Source: Salinivirga cyanobacteriivorans
Lineage (GTDB): Bacteria; Bacteroidota; Bacteroidia; Bacteroidales; Salinivirgaceae
DNA length: 64,000 nucleotides
Assembly (NCBI RefSeq): GCF_001443605.1
Contig: NZ_CP013118.1
Location: 566,225-630,224 of the forward strand
Direction: 5' to 3'
Notes under the pieces: model-generated
The model's input: only the letters and a program-made list of their open reading frames with translations
Database searches by the model: none
What the model was told of the DNA's origin: nothing
Position numbers and translations under genes: made by a program
Part shown: piece after piece, positions 50,674 through 59,814 of the stretch
Position numbering within the stretch: position 1 is the first letter of the stretch
How the letters are laid out: every line of letters starts with the position of its first letter

Positions 50674-52060
50674 TGTCCGATAAAAGCACGGAATTGATCA
50701 ATTGATTTTTCAAAACTATGATTTTCTGAGAATTAAGGTTTGCATTTAATGAATTTTTTAAAGTAAGCCTCAGAATAGAGAGGGCTGCATCAATTCGTCA
50801 TAAGTTTTCTGCCAATCTTTGTCCGGATGCTCAAGAAACCTGAATAAATGAATGTAGTTAAACAAATGAATTTTACAGAAGCTAACTAAATTGGAAAACG
50901 CCCATTTCCTCTTGAGCGTTTGTTGGATAACAGTCATCAATAGGTTTGCGATTAAGGCACAGTATATCTGTATTTTAATCGCATTTTCATTGTCCCCGAG
51001 AAAATATTTTAGCGGGAAATTTTGTTTTAATTGTTTGAACAGAAGTTCAATTTGCCATCGTAGTTTGTAAATAGCAGCTATTAAATCAGCCCTCATTTCA
51101 AACAAGTTAGTTAAAAACTCAAACCGTCTTTTAAGGGTTCTGTCGTAGAACTGGACTTTACGCAGCTTTAAAGGGCGTGTGTTATTCTCATATTTTACCT
51201 GAACTTCTATGATTTCATCTTTTTCAACCCCACTATGAATATGTTCTTCTATCTTACAATCATTTAGCGTTTTATATGCTGCATTGTCTTTTATTCGGGT
51301 GACAAAACCTGTATCTGTTTGCGAAAATTTATCAAAGGCTTTGTAGTCATTATAGCCTTTGTCAAATACGTATATTGTGTTTGCATTATGCTTAAGACTA
51401 TTTAACAATACATGGTCATGAGTGGCAGCACTGGTGAGCCAAACCATCTTGGGTGCAGTTTCGTCTACATTTATCGTTGCATGAAGTTTTATACCGCCTT
51501 TCTTTTTACCGGTTTTAGGATGCCGTCCAACACACTTCAATATATCCTTAAACAAACTGATGGTTGAGCTGTCAATAATCTCTACTTGTTTGTTTATTAC
51601 ATCTTTAATTCTGCTGTCCGAAATATAATGACCATATTGTTTGAGTAGCTTATTGTAGATTTCTCCGAACACATCACAATCTCTACGTTTATTTGAATCT
51701 GACAAGGTACTTTTCTTTGGAATATGATTTAACTGAAAATGTTTGGTTTTACCTGATAAACCAAGCATTGCGCCACTTACTTCGCGTAAGGATGTGCATT
51801 TGGCAAAAGAACAAAACAACATACTAATTAAGTGATCTTTTGTTTTGAACTTCTTCACATAGTGATCTGAATTGTGCTTTTTTGCACTGGTAGTGATGAT
51901 TTTTGAATCAATTAAGGAAATCAGCTGTCCGAAAACCGATGTGCCAAAAAAATGTGTACTTTTATCCATAGTAGTTTTTTTGTGGTAAAACAAAACTACG
52001 AAAAAGAGTTGGGGGGGCATTCAAGTCTCCTCACTCTTAATTTTTTTATCGGACAACAGT
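50674..52060 (-). mobile_element. IS4-family insertion sequence
   Basis: TGTCCGATAAAA (50674-50685) is repeated in reverse as TTTTATCGGACA at 52044-52055. The right end may extend to 52060. A near-identical 15/16-bp sequence, GAAAACAAAT(C)ATTAC, flanks the element on both sides (50658-50673 and 52061-52075), a likely target-site duplication, with one base lost. Length is about 1.38 kb and one transposase gene fills it. Confidence 0.85.
50770..51969 (-). CDS. IS4-family transposase with DUF4372
   Basis: The 399-residue protein begins at MDKSTHFFGTSVFG (51969); an in-frame start 17 codons earlier is possible. An N-terminal DUF4372 domain (about 1-75) precedes the DDE domain. The catalytic Asp residues appear in IDSST and VFDKGY, and the Glu lies in YKLRWQIELLFKQLK, which is the Y-R-E-K signature of IS4 (Y-2-R-3-E-6-K). 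The reading frame is intact, so the element may still be active. Confidence 0.93.
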   Translation of the reverse strand: MDKSTHFFGTSVFGQLISLIDSKIITTSAKKHNSDHYVKKFKTKDHLISMLFCSFAKCTSLREVSGAMLGLSGKTKHFQLNHIPKKSTLSDSNKRRDCDVFGEIYNKLLKQYGHYISDSRIKDVINKQVEIIDSSTISLFKDILKCVGRHPKTGKKKGGIKLHATINVDETAPKMVWLTSAATHDHVLLNSLKHNANTIYVFDKGYNDYKAFDKFSQTDTGFVTRIKDNAAYKTLNDCKIEEHIHSGVEKDEIIEVQVKYENNTRPLKLRKVQFYDRTLKRRFEFLTNLFEMRADLIAAIYKLRWQIELLFKQLKQNFPLKYFLGDNENAIKIQIYCALIANLLMTVIQQTLKRKWAFSNLVSFCKIHLFNYIHLFRFLEHPDKDWQKTYDELMQPSLF

Positions 52061-52100
52061 GAAAACAAATATTACAAATACTCAAACTTACACATTTACT

Positions 52101-53594
52101 TCAATTCTTCCTTTTTCGGTATTCCTTCATTTGCTTTGTGGGTTCAATAATGGTGTAGCCTTTCCACAATTGATCATTGAACTGATCGACATAGATGGGC
52201 TTAAAATATTCGGGTTGGTCGAATCTTTCAAATGCAGATTGACCAATTTGTTGTCTTTTAAGTACCAAAAGTTCGAATGTGGCTTCTTGCTGAAAGGTAA
52301 CATCCAAACCTATTTTTAACTCTTTTTGCTTTTTATCGAAAAGAAAACGTTCGCGTTTTTTCTGTAGTCTGACATTACGATCGAAACTTAAAAAATTACT
52401 TCTTTTCCTTGAAAAGTATTTCAGTTCATAGCGCCCATCATGTTGTTCAAAAAGTACCGAACCACTAAAAGCATTCTCGGCATAAGTTACCCCGAATAGG
52501 CTAAAGTCCAATCCATCCTTTCCGGGGGCGTATTGATAATCGGCTCGAATCAGAGCATAGGTATTGGTTGAAATATACAATCGGCCGCTATAAAGGCCGC
52601 TATTGTCAGGCTCGAAGTCAATTACGTAAACATCTTCCCCGTTTACCCGCGTGCCACCAATCAATTTAAAGGCGTATTTGCGAGGCTTGTGTAAGAACTC
52701 CCAAAAATCATCATTTTCAAGCGTGGGATATTTTAACTGGTAACGTACCCGCCAGTTTGTATATTTCACCTTTATTTTTCCTGCATCAGCGCTATCCCTG
52801 GCAGATTGAGTTGTATCTCCCAGGTCAAGTTTTTCACTGAGAATGCCTGTTTTCACCTTCCAGTATTCATCCGTATCTGTTTTAGCAAACTCTCTTTCAA
52901 ATATTTCCAGAAATTGCTCGACCTCAACCATATCTTTCTCCTTCAGCATTACGTACCGTATTGGATCTACTTTTACAGAGTCTTCAAGTGTTTTATCGGT
53001 ATAGATATCGATTAAATAATCGCTAAACGAGGTGGTAATTTTTGGGAAGTTTTTGGCTACGTTTTTAAAATCGGTTGTTTTGAGTCCCTCAATATCATTT
53101 TTTTTATAATCGAAACCAATATGTTCTACCCGGTTAATATATTTTTGGCGTACGAAGGTCTGCCGGCGGCTGGTAGTCTTTTTGTAATTCTCATCTTTAT
53201 GCTCAAGCACGTTTTCCACAATCGTTCTAGCATCCGGGGCACTGCCATAAACCACCATTTCATTTAAATCTACTATTTCTTCAGGTAAATACACGGTTGT
53301 ATTTTCACTGAGCTGACTTATGGATAAATTCCTTGATTTATAACCGATATATTGAAACCGAAGTGTATCTTTCGGGCCCAAATCACTGATATCAATAGAA
53401 TACCGGCCGTCTTCATTGCTAATGACGCCTTTCTTTTTAGTTACAGAATAAATGTTGGCATAAGGTAATGGCTTTTGGGTCGCAGAATCGAGCACCACGC
53501 CCATCAGCATTTGCACCGAATCCTGGATTTGAGCCGAAAGATTAGTGCTAAAAATAAAACATACAAATGCGGGTAATACTAAAAGCCTGATCAT
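52101..53594 (-). CDS. exported protein with carboxypeptidase-regulatory-like domain
   Basis: The 497-residue protein has a signal peptide (cleavage near LSAQ|IQ), then a CarboxypepD_reg-like domain (about 30-115, 'GVVLDSATQKPLPYANIYSVTKKKGVISNEDGRYSI'), then a long beta-rich part with many aromatic and charged residues that probably forms a barrel or stacks on the outer membrane. This shape occurs in Bacteroidota outer-membrane proteins of unknown role. The IS element inserted just after its 3' end did not break it. No operon partner is seen. Confidence 0.75.
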   Translation of the reverse strand: MIRLLVLPAFVCFIFSTNLSAQIQDSVQMLMGVVLDSATQKPLPYANIYSVTKKKGVISNEDGRYSIDISDLGPKDTLRFQYIGYKSRNLSISQLSENTTVYLPEEIVDLNEMVVYGSAPDARTIVENVLEHKDENYKKTTSRRQTFVRQKYINRVEHIGFDYKKNDIEGLKTTDFKNVAKNFPKITTSFSDYLIDIYTDKTLEDSVKVDPIRYVMLKEKDMVEVEQFLEIFEREFAKTDTDEYWKVKTGILSEKLDLGDTTQSARDSADAGKIKVKYTNWRVRYQLKYPTLENDDFWEFLHKPRKYAFKLIGGTRVNGEDVYVIDFEPDNSGLYSGRLYISTNTYALIRADYQYAPGKDGLDFSLFGVTYAENAFSGSVLFEQHDGRYELKYFSRKRSNFLSFDRNVRLQKKRERFLFDKKQKELKIGLDVTFQQEATFELLVLKRQQIGQSAFERFDQPEYFKPIYVDQFNDQLWKGYTIIEPTKQMKEYRKRKN

Positions 53595-53724
53595 GGGTTA
53601 AAGGGTTGTTTTTCTAAAAATGGTTAAATAACTGTAAAAAATAACGCTTTTATTCTTTTTATAGTATAAAATTGGTATCCATACTCGATTTTGTCCATTC
53701 AGAATTTTAATAATCTGTTAAAAA

Positions 53725-53756
53725 TTTGGTTTACACTATAAACTACTTTATATTTA
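53725..53756 (+). promoter_or_regulatory. promoter with palindromic operator in the spacer, site 1
   Basis: TTTG (53725-53728), 20 bp, then TATATTTA (53749-53756) match the phylum promoter closely. The spacer holds GTTTA-N5-TAAAC (53729-53743), a perfect 5-bp inverted repeat. A nearly identical palindrome lies before the TPR gene at 54652-54668. Both would be blocked when a repressor binds. Confidence 0.7.
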
Positions 53757-53779
53757 CATCGAATTTAAAACATAAAACT

Positions 53780-54352
53780 ATGGAAAACAAAACAATGAAG
53801 CCCGAAGAAAGCCTTTCGATCATTAGTTCAATGATTGAAACGGAAAAAATGCGGTTTGGCGAAAACGGTTTCATCTACCGCTTCTGGGGGTGGCTGGTTG
53901 TAGCCGCTGCCACACTCCAATACTTACTGATGTACATTGATTATCAGCATCACTATTTTGCATGGTTCCTGATGCTTGTTGGTGGTGTATATACCGGAAT
54001 TTATTACAGCCGCTCGAAAAACCAGGTGCAAATGCCTTTGTCAGGAAAATTAATGGCTTACACCTGGACGGCCATAGGGCTGAATATCTTCATTGTGTCG
54101 TTTATTTTACCACAAACGGCTGGAGAAATGCTACTACTTTTCATCCTCTCATTTATTGGGATTGGGACGATCATTTCTGGTGCCATGCTGCGATTCCCCA
54201 TTATGATTGTTGGAGGTATTCTTTGTAATGCACTTGGATTTGTGAGCCTTTTAACCCCTTTTGAATATTGGGGACTTTACAGTATACTTGCGGTAACATT
54301 TGCCGACCTGATTCCCGGATACGTATTGCGTGCTAAATATAACAATCGATAA
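53780..54352 (+). CDS. membrane protein in regulator operon
   Basis: The start at 53780 (MENKTMKPEES) is used; an upstream ATG would read through the operator. The 190-residue protein has five to six hydrophobic segments (about 38-55, 62-80, 92-112, 117-138, 143-160 and 163-182). No motif I recognise. It is separated from the winged-helix regulator by one base, so the two proteins are likely made together and the membrane protein may sense or sequester the regulator. This is inference from layout. Confidence 0.75.
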   Translation: MENKTMKPEESLSIISSMIETEKMRFGENGFIYRFWGWLVVAAATLQYLLMYIDYQHHYFAWFLMLVGGVYTGIYYSRSKNQVQMPLSGKLMAYTWTAIGLNIFIVSFILPQTAGEMLLLFILSFIGIGTIISGAMLRFPIMIVGGILCNALGFVSLLTPFEYWGLYSILAVTFADLIPGYVLRAKYNNR

Positions 54353-54353
54353 A

Positions 54354-54635
54354 ATGTTTAAAGATCTCGATCCCATATTGCATTCCCAGCTTCGCCTGGC
54401 AGTTGTTTCGCTTTTGGTAAAAAATGCCAAAATGGAATTCAATGATATTAAATCTGAAACAAATGCCACGGCCGGCAATCTGAGTGTGCAATTAAAAAAG
54501 CTGGAGCAGGCAGGCTATATTACCATTACCAAATCGTTTAAAAACAATTATCCACTTACAAAAGCCGAGATTACCGAAAAAGGGCTTAATGCCTTTGATC
54601 AGTATGTGAAAAACATACAACAATATTTGAAATAA
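54354..54635 (+). CDS. winged-helix transcriptional regulator (HTH_34 type)
   Basis: The 93-residue protein has a single winged helix: 'LDPILHSQLRLAVVSLLVKNAKMEFNDIKSETNATAGNLSVQLKKLEQAGYITITKSF' spans the helices and wing (about 4-60), like the PF13601 group of small MarR/ArsR-like regulators. Such proteins dimerise and bind short palindromes. It starts one base after the membrane protein stop and ends 51 bp before the TPR gene. Two matching palindromes, one before each transcription unit, are the likely operators, so it probably represses its own operon and the TonB operon. Confidence 0.88.
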   Translation: MFKDLDPILHSQLRLAVVSLLVKNAKMEFNDIKSETNATAGNLSVQLKKLEQAGYITITKSFKNNYPLTKAEITEKGLNAFDQYVKNIQQYLK

Positions 54636-54651
54636 TTTTTTTTGATAATTC

Positions 54652-54668
54652 AGTTTACATCATAAACT
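54652..54668 (+). promoter_or_regulatory. palindromic operator, site 2, upstream of TPR-TonB operon
   Basis: AGTTTA-N5-TAAACT forms a perfect 6-bp inverted repeat, and 15 of 17 bases match site 1 (GTTTACA..ATAAACTA). TTTG at 54641-54644 lies just upstream of it as a possible -33 element. Confidence 0.7.
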
Positions 54669-54686
54669 AAATTAAAATATAAAGCT

Positions 54687-55460
54687 ATGAAAACCATAAA
54701 TTTAAAATCTGTTTCAATAATCCTGATGACCATTTTGTTCTTTTTAAGCTATAACCAAACATTAGGACAGCGCTCCGAAGATCTTAAAAAACAATCGTAC
54801 AAAGCTTACTTAACCAATAGCTTGAGCATATGGAAAATTGTTGAACAAAATGCGGAGAAACAATACAATGCCAGTCCGAATAACATGCAGGTACTACTTG
54901 AGTTGACTAAAGTTCAATACGGCTTACTTAACACCTGCCTGGCCAACGAAGAAAAAAAGGTATTTAACCAATATCTGGAAAAAGCAGAAAAAAACGTAGA
55001 AACTCTTCTTGAGGCCAATGAGCGATGGGCCGAAGTACATGCGCTCAGAGCCGCCTTGTACAGTTTGGAAATGGGATTCAGCCCGTCGAAAGGGATGTTT
55101 TTGGGGCCCAAAAGCGAGGAGCACATTGACAAAGCCATCAAATACGATGCAACTGAACCAGCAGGCTGGGTACAAAAAGGCGGATCGAAATTGCATACCC
55201 CTAAAGCTTTTGGCGGAAGCATTTCAGAAGCAATTAACTATTACCAAAAGGCCATTGAGTTGTATGAAAGGGATACCACAGAGATAAAGAATAACTGGCA
55301 ATACATTAACACCCTGGCATGGTTGGGTATTGCCTTTTCCAAAAATGAAGCATATGATAAAGCCAAAGCAACCTATGAGAAAGCACTTAAAATTGAGCCG
55401 GAATACGGCTGGGTAAAGCATGTATTGATGAAAAACCTTGAACAAGCAATGAAAGAATAA
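54687..55460 (+). CDS. exported TPR protein
   Basis: The 257-residue protein has a signal peptide (cleavage near TLGQ|RS) and helical TPR-like repeats, clearest at about residues 200-250 (NTLAWLGIAFSKNEAYDKAKATYEKALKIEPEYGW in pieces). It precedes a TonB receptor after 18 bases and follows the operator at 54652. TPR lipoprotein-like partners of receptors often act as scaffolds in uptake. It may assist the TonB receptor. Confidence 0.8.
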   Translation: MKTINLKSVSIILMTILFFLSYNQTLGQRSEDLKKQSYKAYLTNSLSIWKIVEQNAEKQYNASPNNMQVLLELTKVQYGLLNTCLANEEKKVFNQYLEKAEKNVETLLEANERWAEVHALRAALYSLEMGFSPSKGMFLGPKSEEHIDKAIKYDATEPAGWVQKGGSKLHTPKAFGGSISEAINYYQKAIELYERDTTEIKNNWQYINTLAWLGIAFSKNEAYDKAKATYEKALKIEPEYGWVKHVLMKNLEQAMKE

Positions 55461-55478
55461 CCCAAAACCCTTTCAACC

Positions 55479-57644
55479 ATGAAGTATCTAATTCATAATA
55501 AGTGGCGCATTCCGGCTGTGTACATGCTATTGATATTTGCCGGATTGCAAATTGCACAGGCTCAACAAACCCGTACTATCGATGGTGTAGTAGTCGATCA
55601 GGCAACCGGGGAGCCGTTACCCGGAGCCAATATCATTTTGCAGTCGGACATCTTCAATGGTACCACAACCGATGCCAGGGGTAAATTTACCATTCACGTG
55701 GCGAAAAACCAGTGGCAGCAGGACAGCCTTATCACCTCGTTTCTGGGTTATCACGACCGCACCATTGCCGTAAAAGAAGCAGACCAATCGCACACGATAA
55801 CCCTAAAACCCAAGGCAGAGCAGCTCGAGGAGGCTGTGGTGGTAGCACGCCGCATCATTGCGGAAGAGTTCACCATAAAAAAGATGAAGCAGATCGACAT
55901 TTACCTCAACCCGATAGCCAAGGCCGATCCGCTTTTGGCAGTGAACGCCATGCCTGCTTCCACGACTACCGATGAATCGGCTTCCATCAGCCTGCGCGGA
56001 AGTAGCCCGGCAGAAACCGGAATTTTCTTCAACGGTGTACCCATTTACGATGCCGTGCGATTCTCACAATTGAATGGCATAGGCACCTTCAGTATTTTCA
56101 ATACTGCCATTGTGGAGCGCATGCATGTGTTTCCCAGTAATCCACCACTGGAATACGGCAATACATCGTCAGGCCTTATTTCGATACAGAGTAAAAGCGA
56201 CCTGCCCAAACAAAACCAGCACAGTATAAGCCTATCACTCGCCAATTTGGGCGGGCAAATGGTGCGTAAAATGGGGGATAAAACCGGAATAACCGTATTC
56301 GCCAACTATCAACCTTCAGCTGCATTAATCGGGGTCAATGAACAGGCATTCGATAACCTGAAAAGCTTCTACGCTGCCGATGCTGGTATACATGTCCAAC
56401 ATCAAATTAACACCAAAACCCGGCTGAAACTCTTCAATTATACCAACCTGGAGGGATACGAATATAAATTTCGCCATGCCAGCTTTAGCGGCATATTTGA
56501 TCAGCAAAAAAGGCGCAATTTCACCATTATCAATTTGAATCAAAAACTACCTGCAGGTGAGTTCAATCTGAATACCGGCGCGAGCTTCAGCCATGAAAAA
56601 TATGATTATGGAAATACCCTGGTAAATATGGATAAACAAGACCTTTATGCCGGCATCAGTTACATCCATTTTTTCGATAAGTTATCCGTAAAAACAGGCA
56701 TTTCTAATGACTCTCGTCTTCAAAAACTCGATGGATCCTTTCCTGTTTTCGGTTATGCTTTGGGCAATGACCTCCCGGCCATTGACTATGCTGGAGAAAA
56801 AAGTATTGATGTCACGGAGGCTTTTACATACGGCAAATATGAGTTTAATGCAAACTGGATATCGGGGCTCGGCATCAGGAAAAACCTCCCCTACACCAAT
56901 CAAAAAAACTATTGGAGCGGTCAGTGGAACGTGAACTATTCCTTTTTGAAACACCACGCATTGAATGCCTCAGTTGGGCGCTATCATCGGTATGCCTTGC
57001 CTAATGCTGAAACCGAAAAGGTTACTTTTTACCGGAGTGACCAAATATCGCTTGATTACAGCCTTGAAACCGACATTGTGGAACTCACTGCCGCTGCATT
57101 TGCCAAAAATGTAAAATTCGACCAGACAAAGGAGCATGTGAACGGAGCAGAATTATTTACCAAGCTTTTTTTATTCCAAAACAGGGTTACCTTTCAGGCC
57201 TCCTACACCCTAATTGATGCCAGGCGCACAACCAATGGCAGCAGCTACTCCAGTCCGTACGATTTGGAATATTTTGTGCGTGGTAGCCTCAAATACCAGC
57301 ATCACAGCAACCTGGATATCAGCCTAATCATGCTCTACCGGCAGGGACAATGGTACCAGCCCGTTATTGATCGTAACTACGATGCTGCACTGGACGTTTA
57401 CGAGCCGGTGTATACAAGTCGAAACAACATGACCCATTACCCGGACTACTTAAAGCTGGATCTGAGCCTGTCGAAACTGTGGCCCGTATCCAGCCGTTTA
57501 AATATCATTGGTTTTATGAATGTCAGCAATCTACTGGACACCGAAAATGTGCGTGATCTGACCTACAACCACAATTACACTGATTATACATACGATCTGT
57601 TTTCAAGACGTACGGTGTATTTTGGCGGGATTGTGAATTTTTGA
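55479..57644 (+). CDS. TonB-dependent receptor with CarboxypepD_reg-like N-domain
   Basis: The 721-residue outer-membrane receptor has a signal peptide (cleavage near AQAQ|QT), a carboxypeptidase-like domain (about 30-110, 'GVVVDQATGEPLPGANIILQS'), a plug ('ISLRGSSPAETGIFFNGVPIYDAVRF', about 165-190), and a C-terminal barrel ending in FGGIVNF, as barrels do. No SusD gene follows, so it is not a typical polysaccharide system; a siderophore, vitamin or peptide is more likely. It is controlled by the site-2 operator through the TPR gene. Confidence 0.9.
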   Translation: MKYLIHNKWRIPAVYMLLIFAGLQIAQAQQTRTIDGVVVDQATGEPLPGANIILQSDIFNGTTTDARGKFTIHVAKNQWQQDSLITSFLGYHDRTIAVKEADQSHTITLKPKAEQLEEAVVVARRIIAEEFTIKKMKQIDIYLNPIAKADPLLAVNAMPASTTTDESASISLRGSSPAETGIFFNGVPIYDAVRFSQLNGIGTFSIFNTAIVERMHVFPSNPPLEYGNTSSGLISIQSKSDLPKQNQHSISLSLANLGGQMVRKMGDKTGITVFANYQPSAALIGVNEQAFDNLKSFYAADAGIHVQHQINTKTRLKLFNYTNLEGYEYKFRHASFSGIFDQQKRRNFTIINLNQKLPAGEFNLNTGASFSHEKYDYGNTLVNMDKQDLYAGISYIHFFDKLSVKTGISNDSRLQKLDGSFPVFGYALGNDLPAIDYAGEKSIDVTEAFTYGKYEFNANWISGLGIRKNLPYTNQKNYWSGQWNVNYSFLKHHALNASVGRYHRYALPNAETEKVTFYRSDQISLDYSLETDIVELTAAAFAKNVKFDQTKEHVNGAELFTKLFLFQNRVTFQASYTLIDARRTTNGSSYSSPYDLEYFVRGSLKYQHHSNLDISLIMLYRQGQWYQPVIDRNYDAALDVYEPVYTSRNNMTHYPDYLKLDLSLSKLWPVSSRLNIIGFMNVSNLLDTENVRDLTYNHNYTDYTYDLFSRRTVYFGGIVNF

Positions 57645-57692
57645 TTTTGGAAATACTTGCGCTAAATCTATTCAAAAAAAATAATGCGGACA

Positions 57693-57912
57693 ATTACCAC
57701 TCTGTTTTGATCTTATACTTACTGATATTTTCATCTTTCGCAACAATTATAGAATTTTCCGATATAACCTGGACAACAATCATACAATCGAATGGATCAC
57801 GGTGTAGAAATTCCAGGTTGACCAGTTCAAGTGCATGCTCGATTAACAGAGGTAAATGACCTATAAAAGCTGAACGAGCCTCTTTTATGTCATTTATATC
57901 TATTGAATAGTC
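57693..57912 (-). pseudogene. relic of a VapC (PIN) toxin, C-terminal part only
   Basis: On the minus strand the sequence encodes the C-terminal half of a PIN-domain toxin: SAFIGHLPLLIEHALELV, FLHRDPFDCMIVVQVI, then DENISKYKIKTEW and stop TAA (57695-57693). The PFD element with the Asp is kept, though the usual DRLLIAQ reads DCMIVVQ. Upstream, the frame meets a TAG about 3 codons before the fragment, and no start codon is possible, so the N-terminal half with its catalytic Asp is lost. No antitoxin gene is nearby. Confidence 0.75.
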
Positions 57913-58471
57913 ACTCTCACGCTAGCCCGCTAATTTGATCGGGCCAGCCCTCATTAGGAGTTGCTGATAATTCTCTAAGATGGTGAAATCTGATTGAACG
58001 AATGCGCTATACCCTAAATCAAAAAATACAATTAAAAAAAGCATTCGTGAATTATTTTAATTTAGCCCCGATCATATTCAGCTGAAGCTTCACTAAGTCG
58101 GGATTTACAACTTACGAAAGAATAAAAGGTCGCTTAAAATGCTAAGCCCTGACTTTCCGCCAGTTGTCGGACTAAAGTTTTGCTTCGTTTTTGGTTCAAC
58201 CGAATCACCGTTAGGTGCTAAGCTCATGACCAAAGGGAATGACCCAAAAATGAAGAGCCGCCGGCTTTAGGCTAATCTTATGCATTGTTAATACGGTCAG
58301 ATTTAGTATGCTTTTCAAAGAATTAATGCATTTATCACTAAAAAAGTCACATTTTCTATAAAGCAATTCAATTCTCTTTCCTAAATAAATATATCCAAAA
58401 AATAGCTCCACATGACCCAAAATGGCATTTTTTTATTCGTAATTGCTTGAATTCCAGCAATGGCTTTTTAG
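57913..58471. other. intergenic stretch with hairpins, no gene
   Basis: GCCCG/CGGGC (57925-57929 with 57940-57944) and ACGAATGC/GCATTCGT (about 57998-58005 with 58043-58050) form hairpins. The phrase TTTAGGCTAAT near 58263 also occurs in the hairpin-repeat units at 61.9 and 62.5 kb. No reading frame is convincing. Confidence 0.5.
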
Positions 58472-58628
58472 AGCGTCGTTGTGGTGCACAAAACAGGTTG
58501 ATGGGTGATGATGTGCCACTTCGTAGAGATTTCATCACATTGCACGCGAAATATGCAAATATCGACGCTTAATCGAAACTAGATATAGTACGAAGACCTG
58601 TCGGATGCGGCAGGTCTTTTTTCTTTTT
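58472..58628 (+). ncRNA. possible structured RNA ending in a terminator
   Basis: AGCGTCG (58472-58478) pairs with CGACGCT (58563-58569) and would close a large loop containing GTGG-CAC/GTGCCAC (58481-58489 with 58513-58519) and TTGCA/TGCAA (58540-58544 with 58554-58558). The intrinsic terminator at 58593-58628 follows. No promoter of the phylum type was found, so it could also be a piece of a repeat rather than a transcript. Confidence 0.35.
58576..58628 (+). terminator. terminator, left copy of a flanking repeat
   Basis: AAGACCTG (58593-58600) pairs with CAGGTCTT (58611-58618), followed by T-rich bases. The 48 bp from 58576 match 59932-59981 at about 40 of 47 positions. Confidence 0.8.
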
Positions 58629-58645
58629 TAAATTTTATCCAAATA

Positions 58646-59806
58646 TTAATATTGAAATCCGAACATCCATAGAGGAATAATATTTCCAATACCTTTTTCA
58701 ATGTCATCCTTTATTAAAAAAGCATTTTTCACATCCTGAATTTGTTTTTGTGTCTTGTTCTTTCCTCCTACTTCAAAAATGTAATTATCTGTTTCAAAAT
58801 CAGCAATTTTTGATGAATATACTTTTTTAAAAAACATTTGATTTACAAATACCGTTTCACGAATGCTGCCTATATTTGAATTAGTTACATCAAGAGCAGC
58901 GGTCATATTTGGATTGTTAAGGTATAGCTTTTGAATCTTTCCTAAAGCGCGAATACCTCTTTTACGCTCAAAAACCCGAATTATTAAACCCGCTTTTTCC
59001 AAATGAACCAAATAATCTGCAATTTGATTCCTGTGAACACCCAACTGCTCACCTATTTTAGTGAGATTCGGTTTAAATGGAACGCTTTCTGCCACAATGA
59101 ACAACAAGTGTTTTAGTTTTTGAGCATTGGATGATATCATTCCAGTATGCATTGGAATGTCGATCTCAATTGTTTGCTTTAAAATATTTTTTAATCTCAA
59201 AATATAATCTCCCTCGAGAAAAAATGGATAATACCCTGATTGTATGTATTCTTTAAAAAGTGGTAATGGTTGTTCTTCTATTTCAACATTATTTTTTAAT
59301 ATTTTTTCTAAAGAAGATACCGGGTAGTTTTTCTTTAGTTTTAGATTAATGAATTCCCTAAAAGACAAACCATGTAAATGATAATTGATAACCCTACGAC
59401 TTAAATCAGCCTGTCCACGATAAATATCTAATATAGAAGAACCAGTAAAAACAATCTGAAGGTCAGGCAAATAGTCATACATAAGTTTAATTTCCCGTGA
59501 CCAGTCTGAATATTTATGTATTTCATCGATAAAAAGATGTTTGCCACCATATTTACTAAACTCCTCCGCAAGGTCAAATAATTTATTGGATGAAAAATAG
59601 AAATCATCGGCATTGACAAAGAGTGTTTGATCTACAACAAGGTTTAATTTAATATATTGTAGTAATAATGTAGTCTTCCCTGTTCCTCGTGCCCCGAGAA
59701 TCGCAATTAATCGATTATTCCAGTTAATATCCTCATGCAGATACCGTAAAAACCTGGTATCAGTGCGCTCTAATATATTTTTAAACTGTAACTTTAATGC
59801 ATCCAT
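58646..59806 (-). CDS. AAA+ ATPase with DUF4143 (AAA_14)
   Basis: The 386-residue protein has Walker A GARGTGKTT (38-46), Walker B HLFIDEIHKYS (90-100) and sensor IVFTGSS (118-124), then a C-terminal DUF4143-like domain with a winged-helix-like part. These ATPases are very common in Bacteroidota; their function is not known. Two identical-looking terminator repeats (58576-58628 and 59932-59981) enclose the gene, and two 21-bp direct repeats overlap its promoter. It looks like an isolated, self-contained cassette, possibly acquired. Confidence 0.88.
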   Translation of the reverse strand: MDALKLQFKNILERTDTRFLRYLHEDINWNNRLIAILGARGTGKTTLLLQYIKLNLVVDQTLFVNADDFYFSSNKLFDLAEEFSKYGGKHLFIDEIHKYSDWSREIKLMYDYLPDLQIVFTGSSILDIYRGQADLSRRVINYHLHGLSFREFINLKLKKNYPVSSLEKILKNNVEIEEQPLPLFKEYIQSGYYPFFLEGDYILRLKNILKQTIEIDIPMHTGMISSNAQKLKHLLFIVAESVPFKPNLTKIGEQLGVHRNQIADYLVHLEKAGLIIRVFERKRGIRALGKIQKLYLNNPNMTAALDVTNSNIGSIRETVFVNQMFFKKVYSSKIADFETDNYIFEVGGKNKTQKQIQDVKNAFLIKDDIEKGIGNIIPLWMFGFQY

Positions 59807-59814
59807 ACAGAAAA

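Noticed and set aside
57641-57859. 72-residue frame after the TonB receptor
   Set aside because: The opposite strand here encodes the VapC relic, so this frame is only its shadow.
58211-58420. 69-residue frame on the minus strand
   Set aside because: No start signal, no domain, and it lies in a repeat-like non-coding zone.
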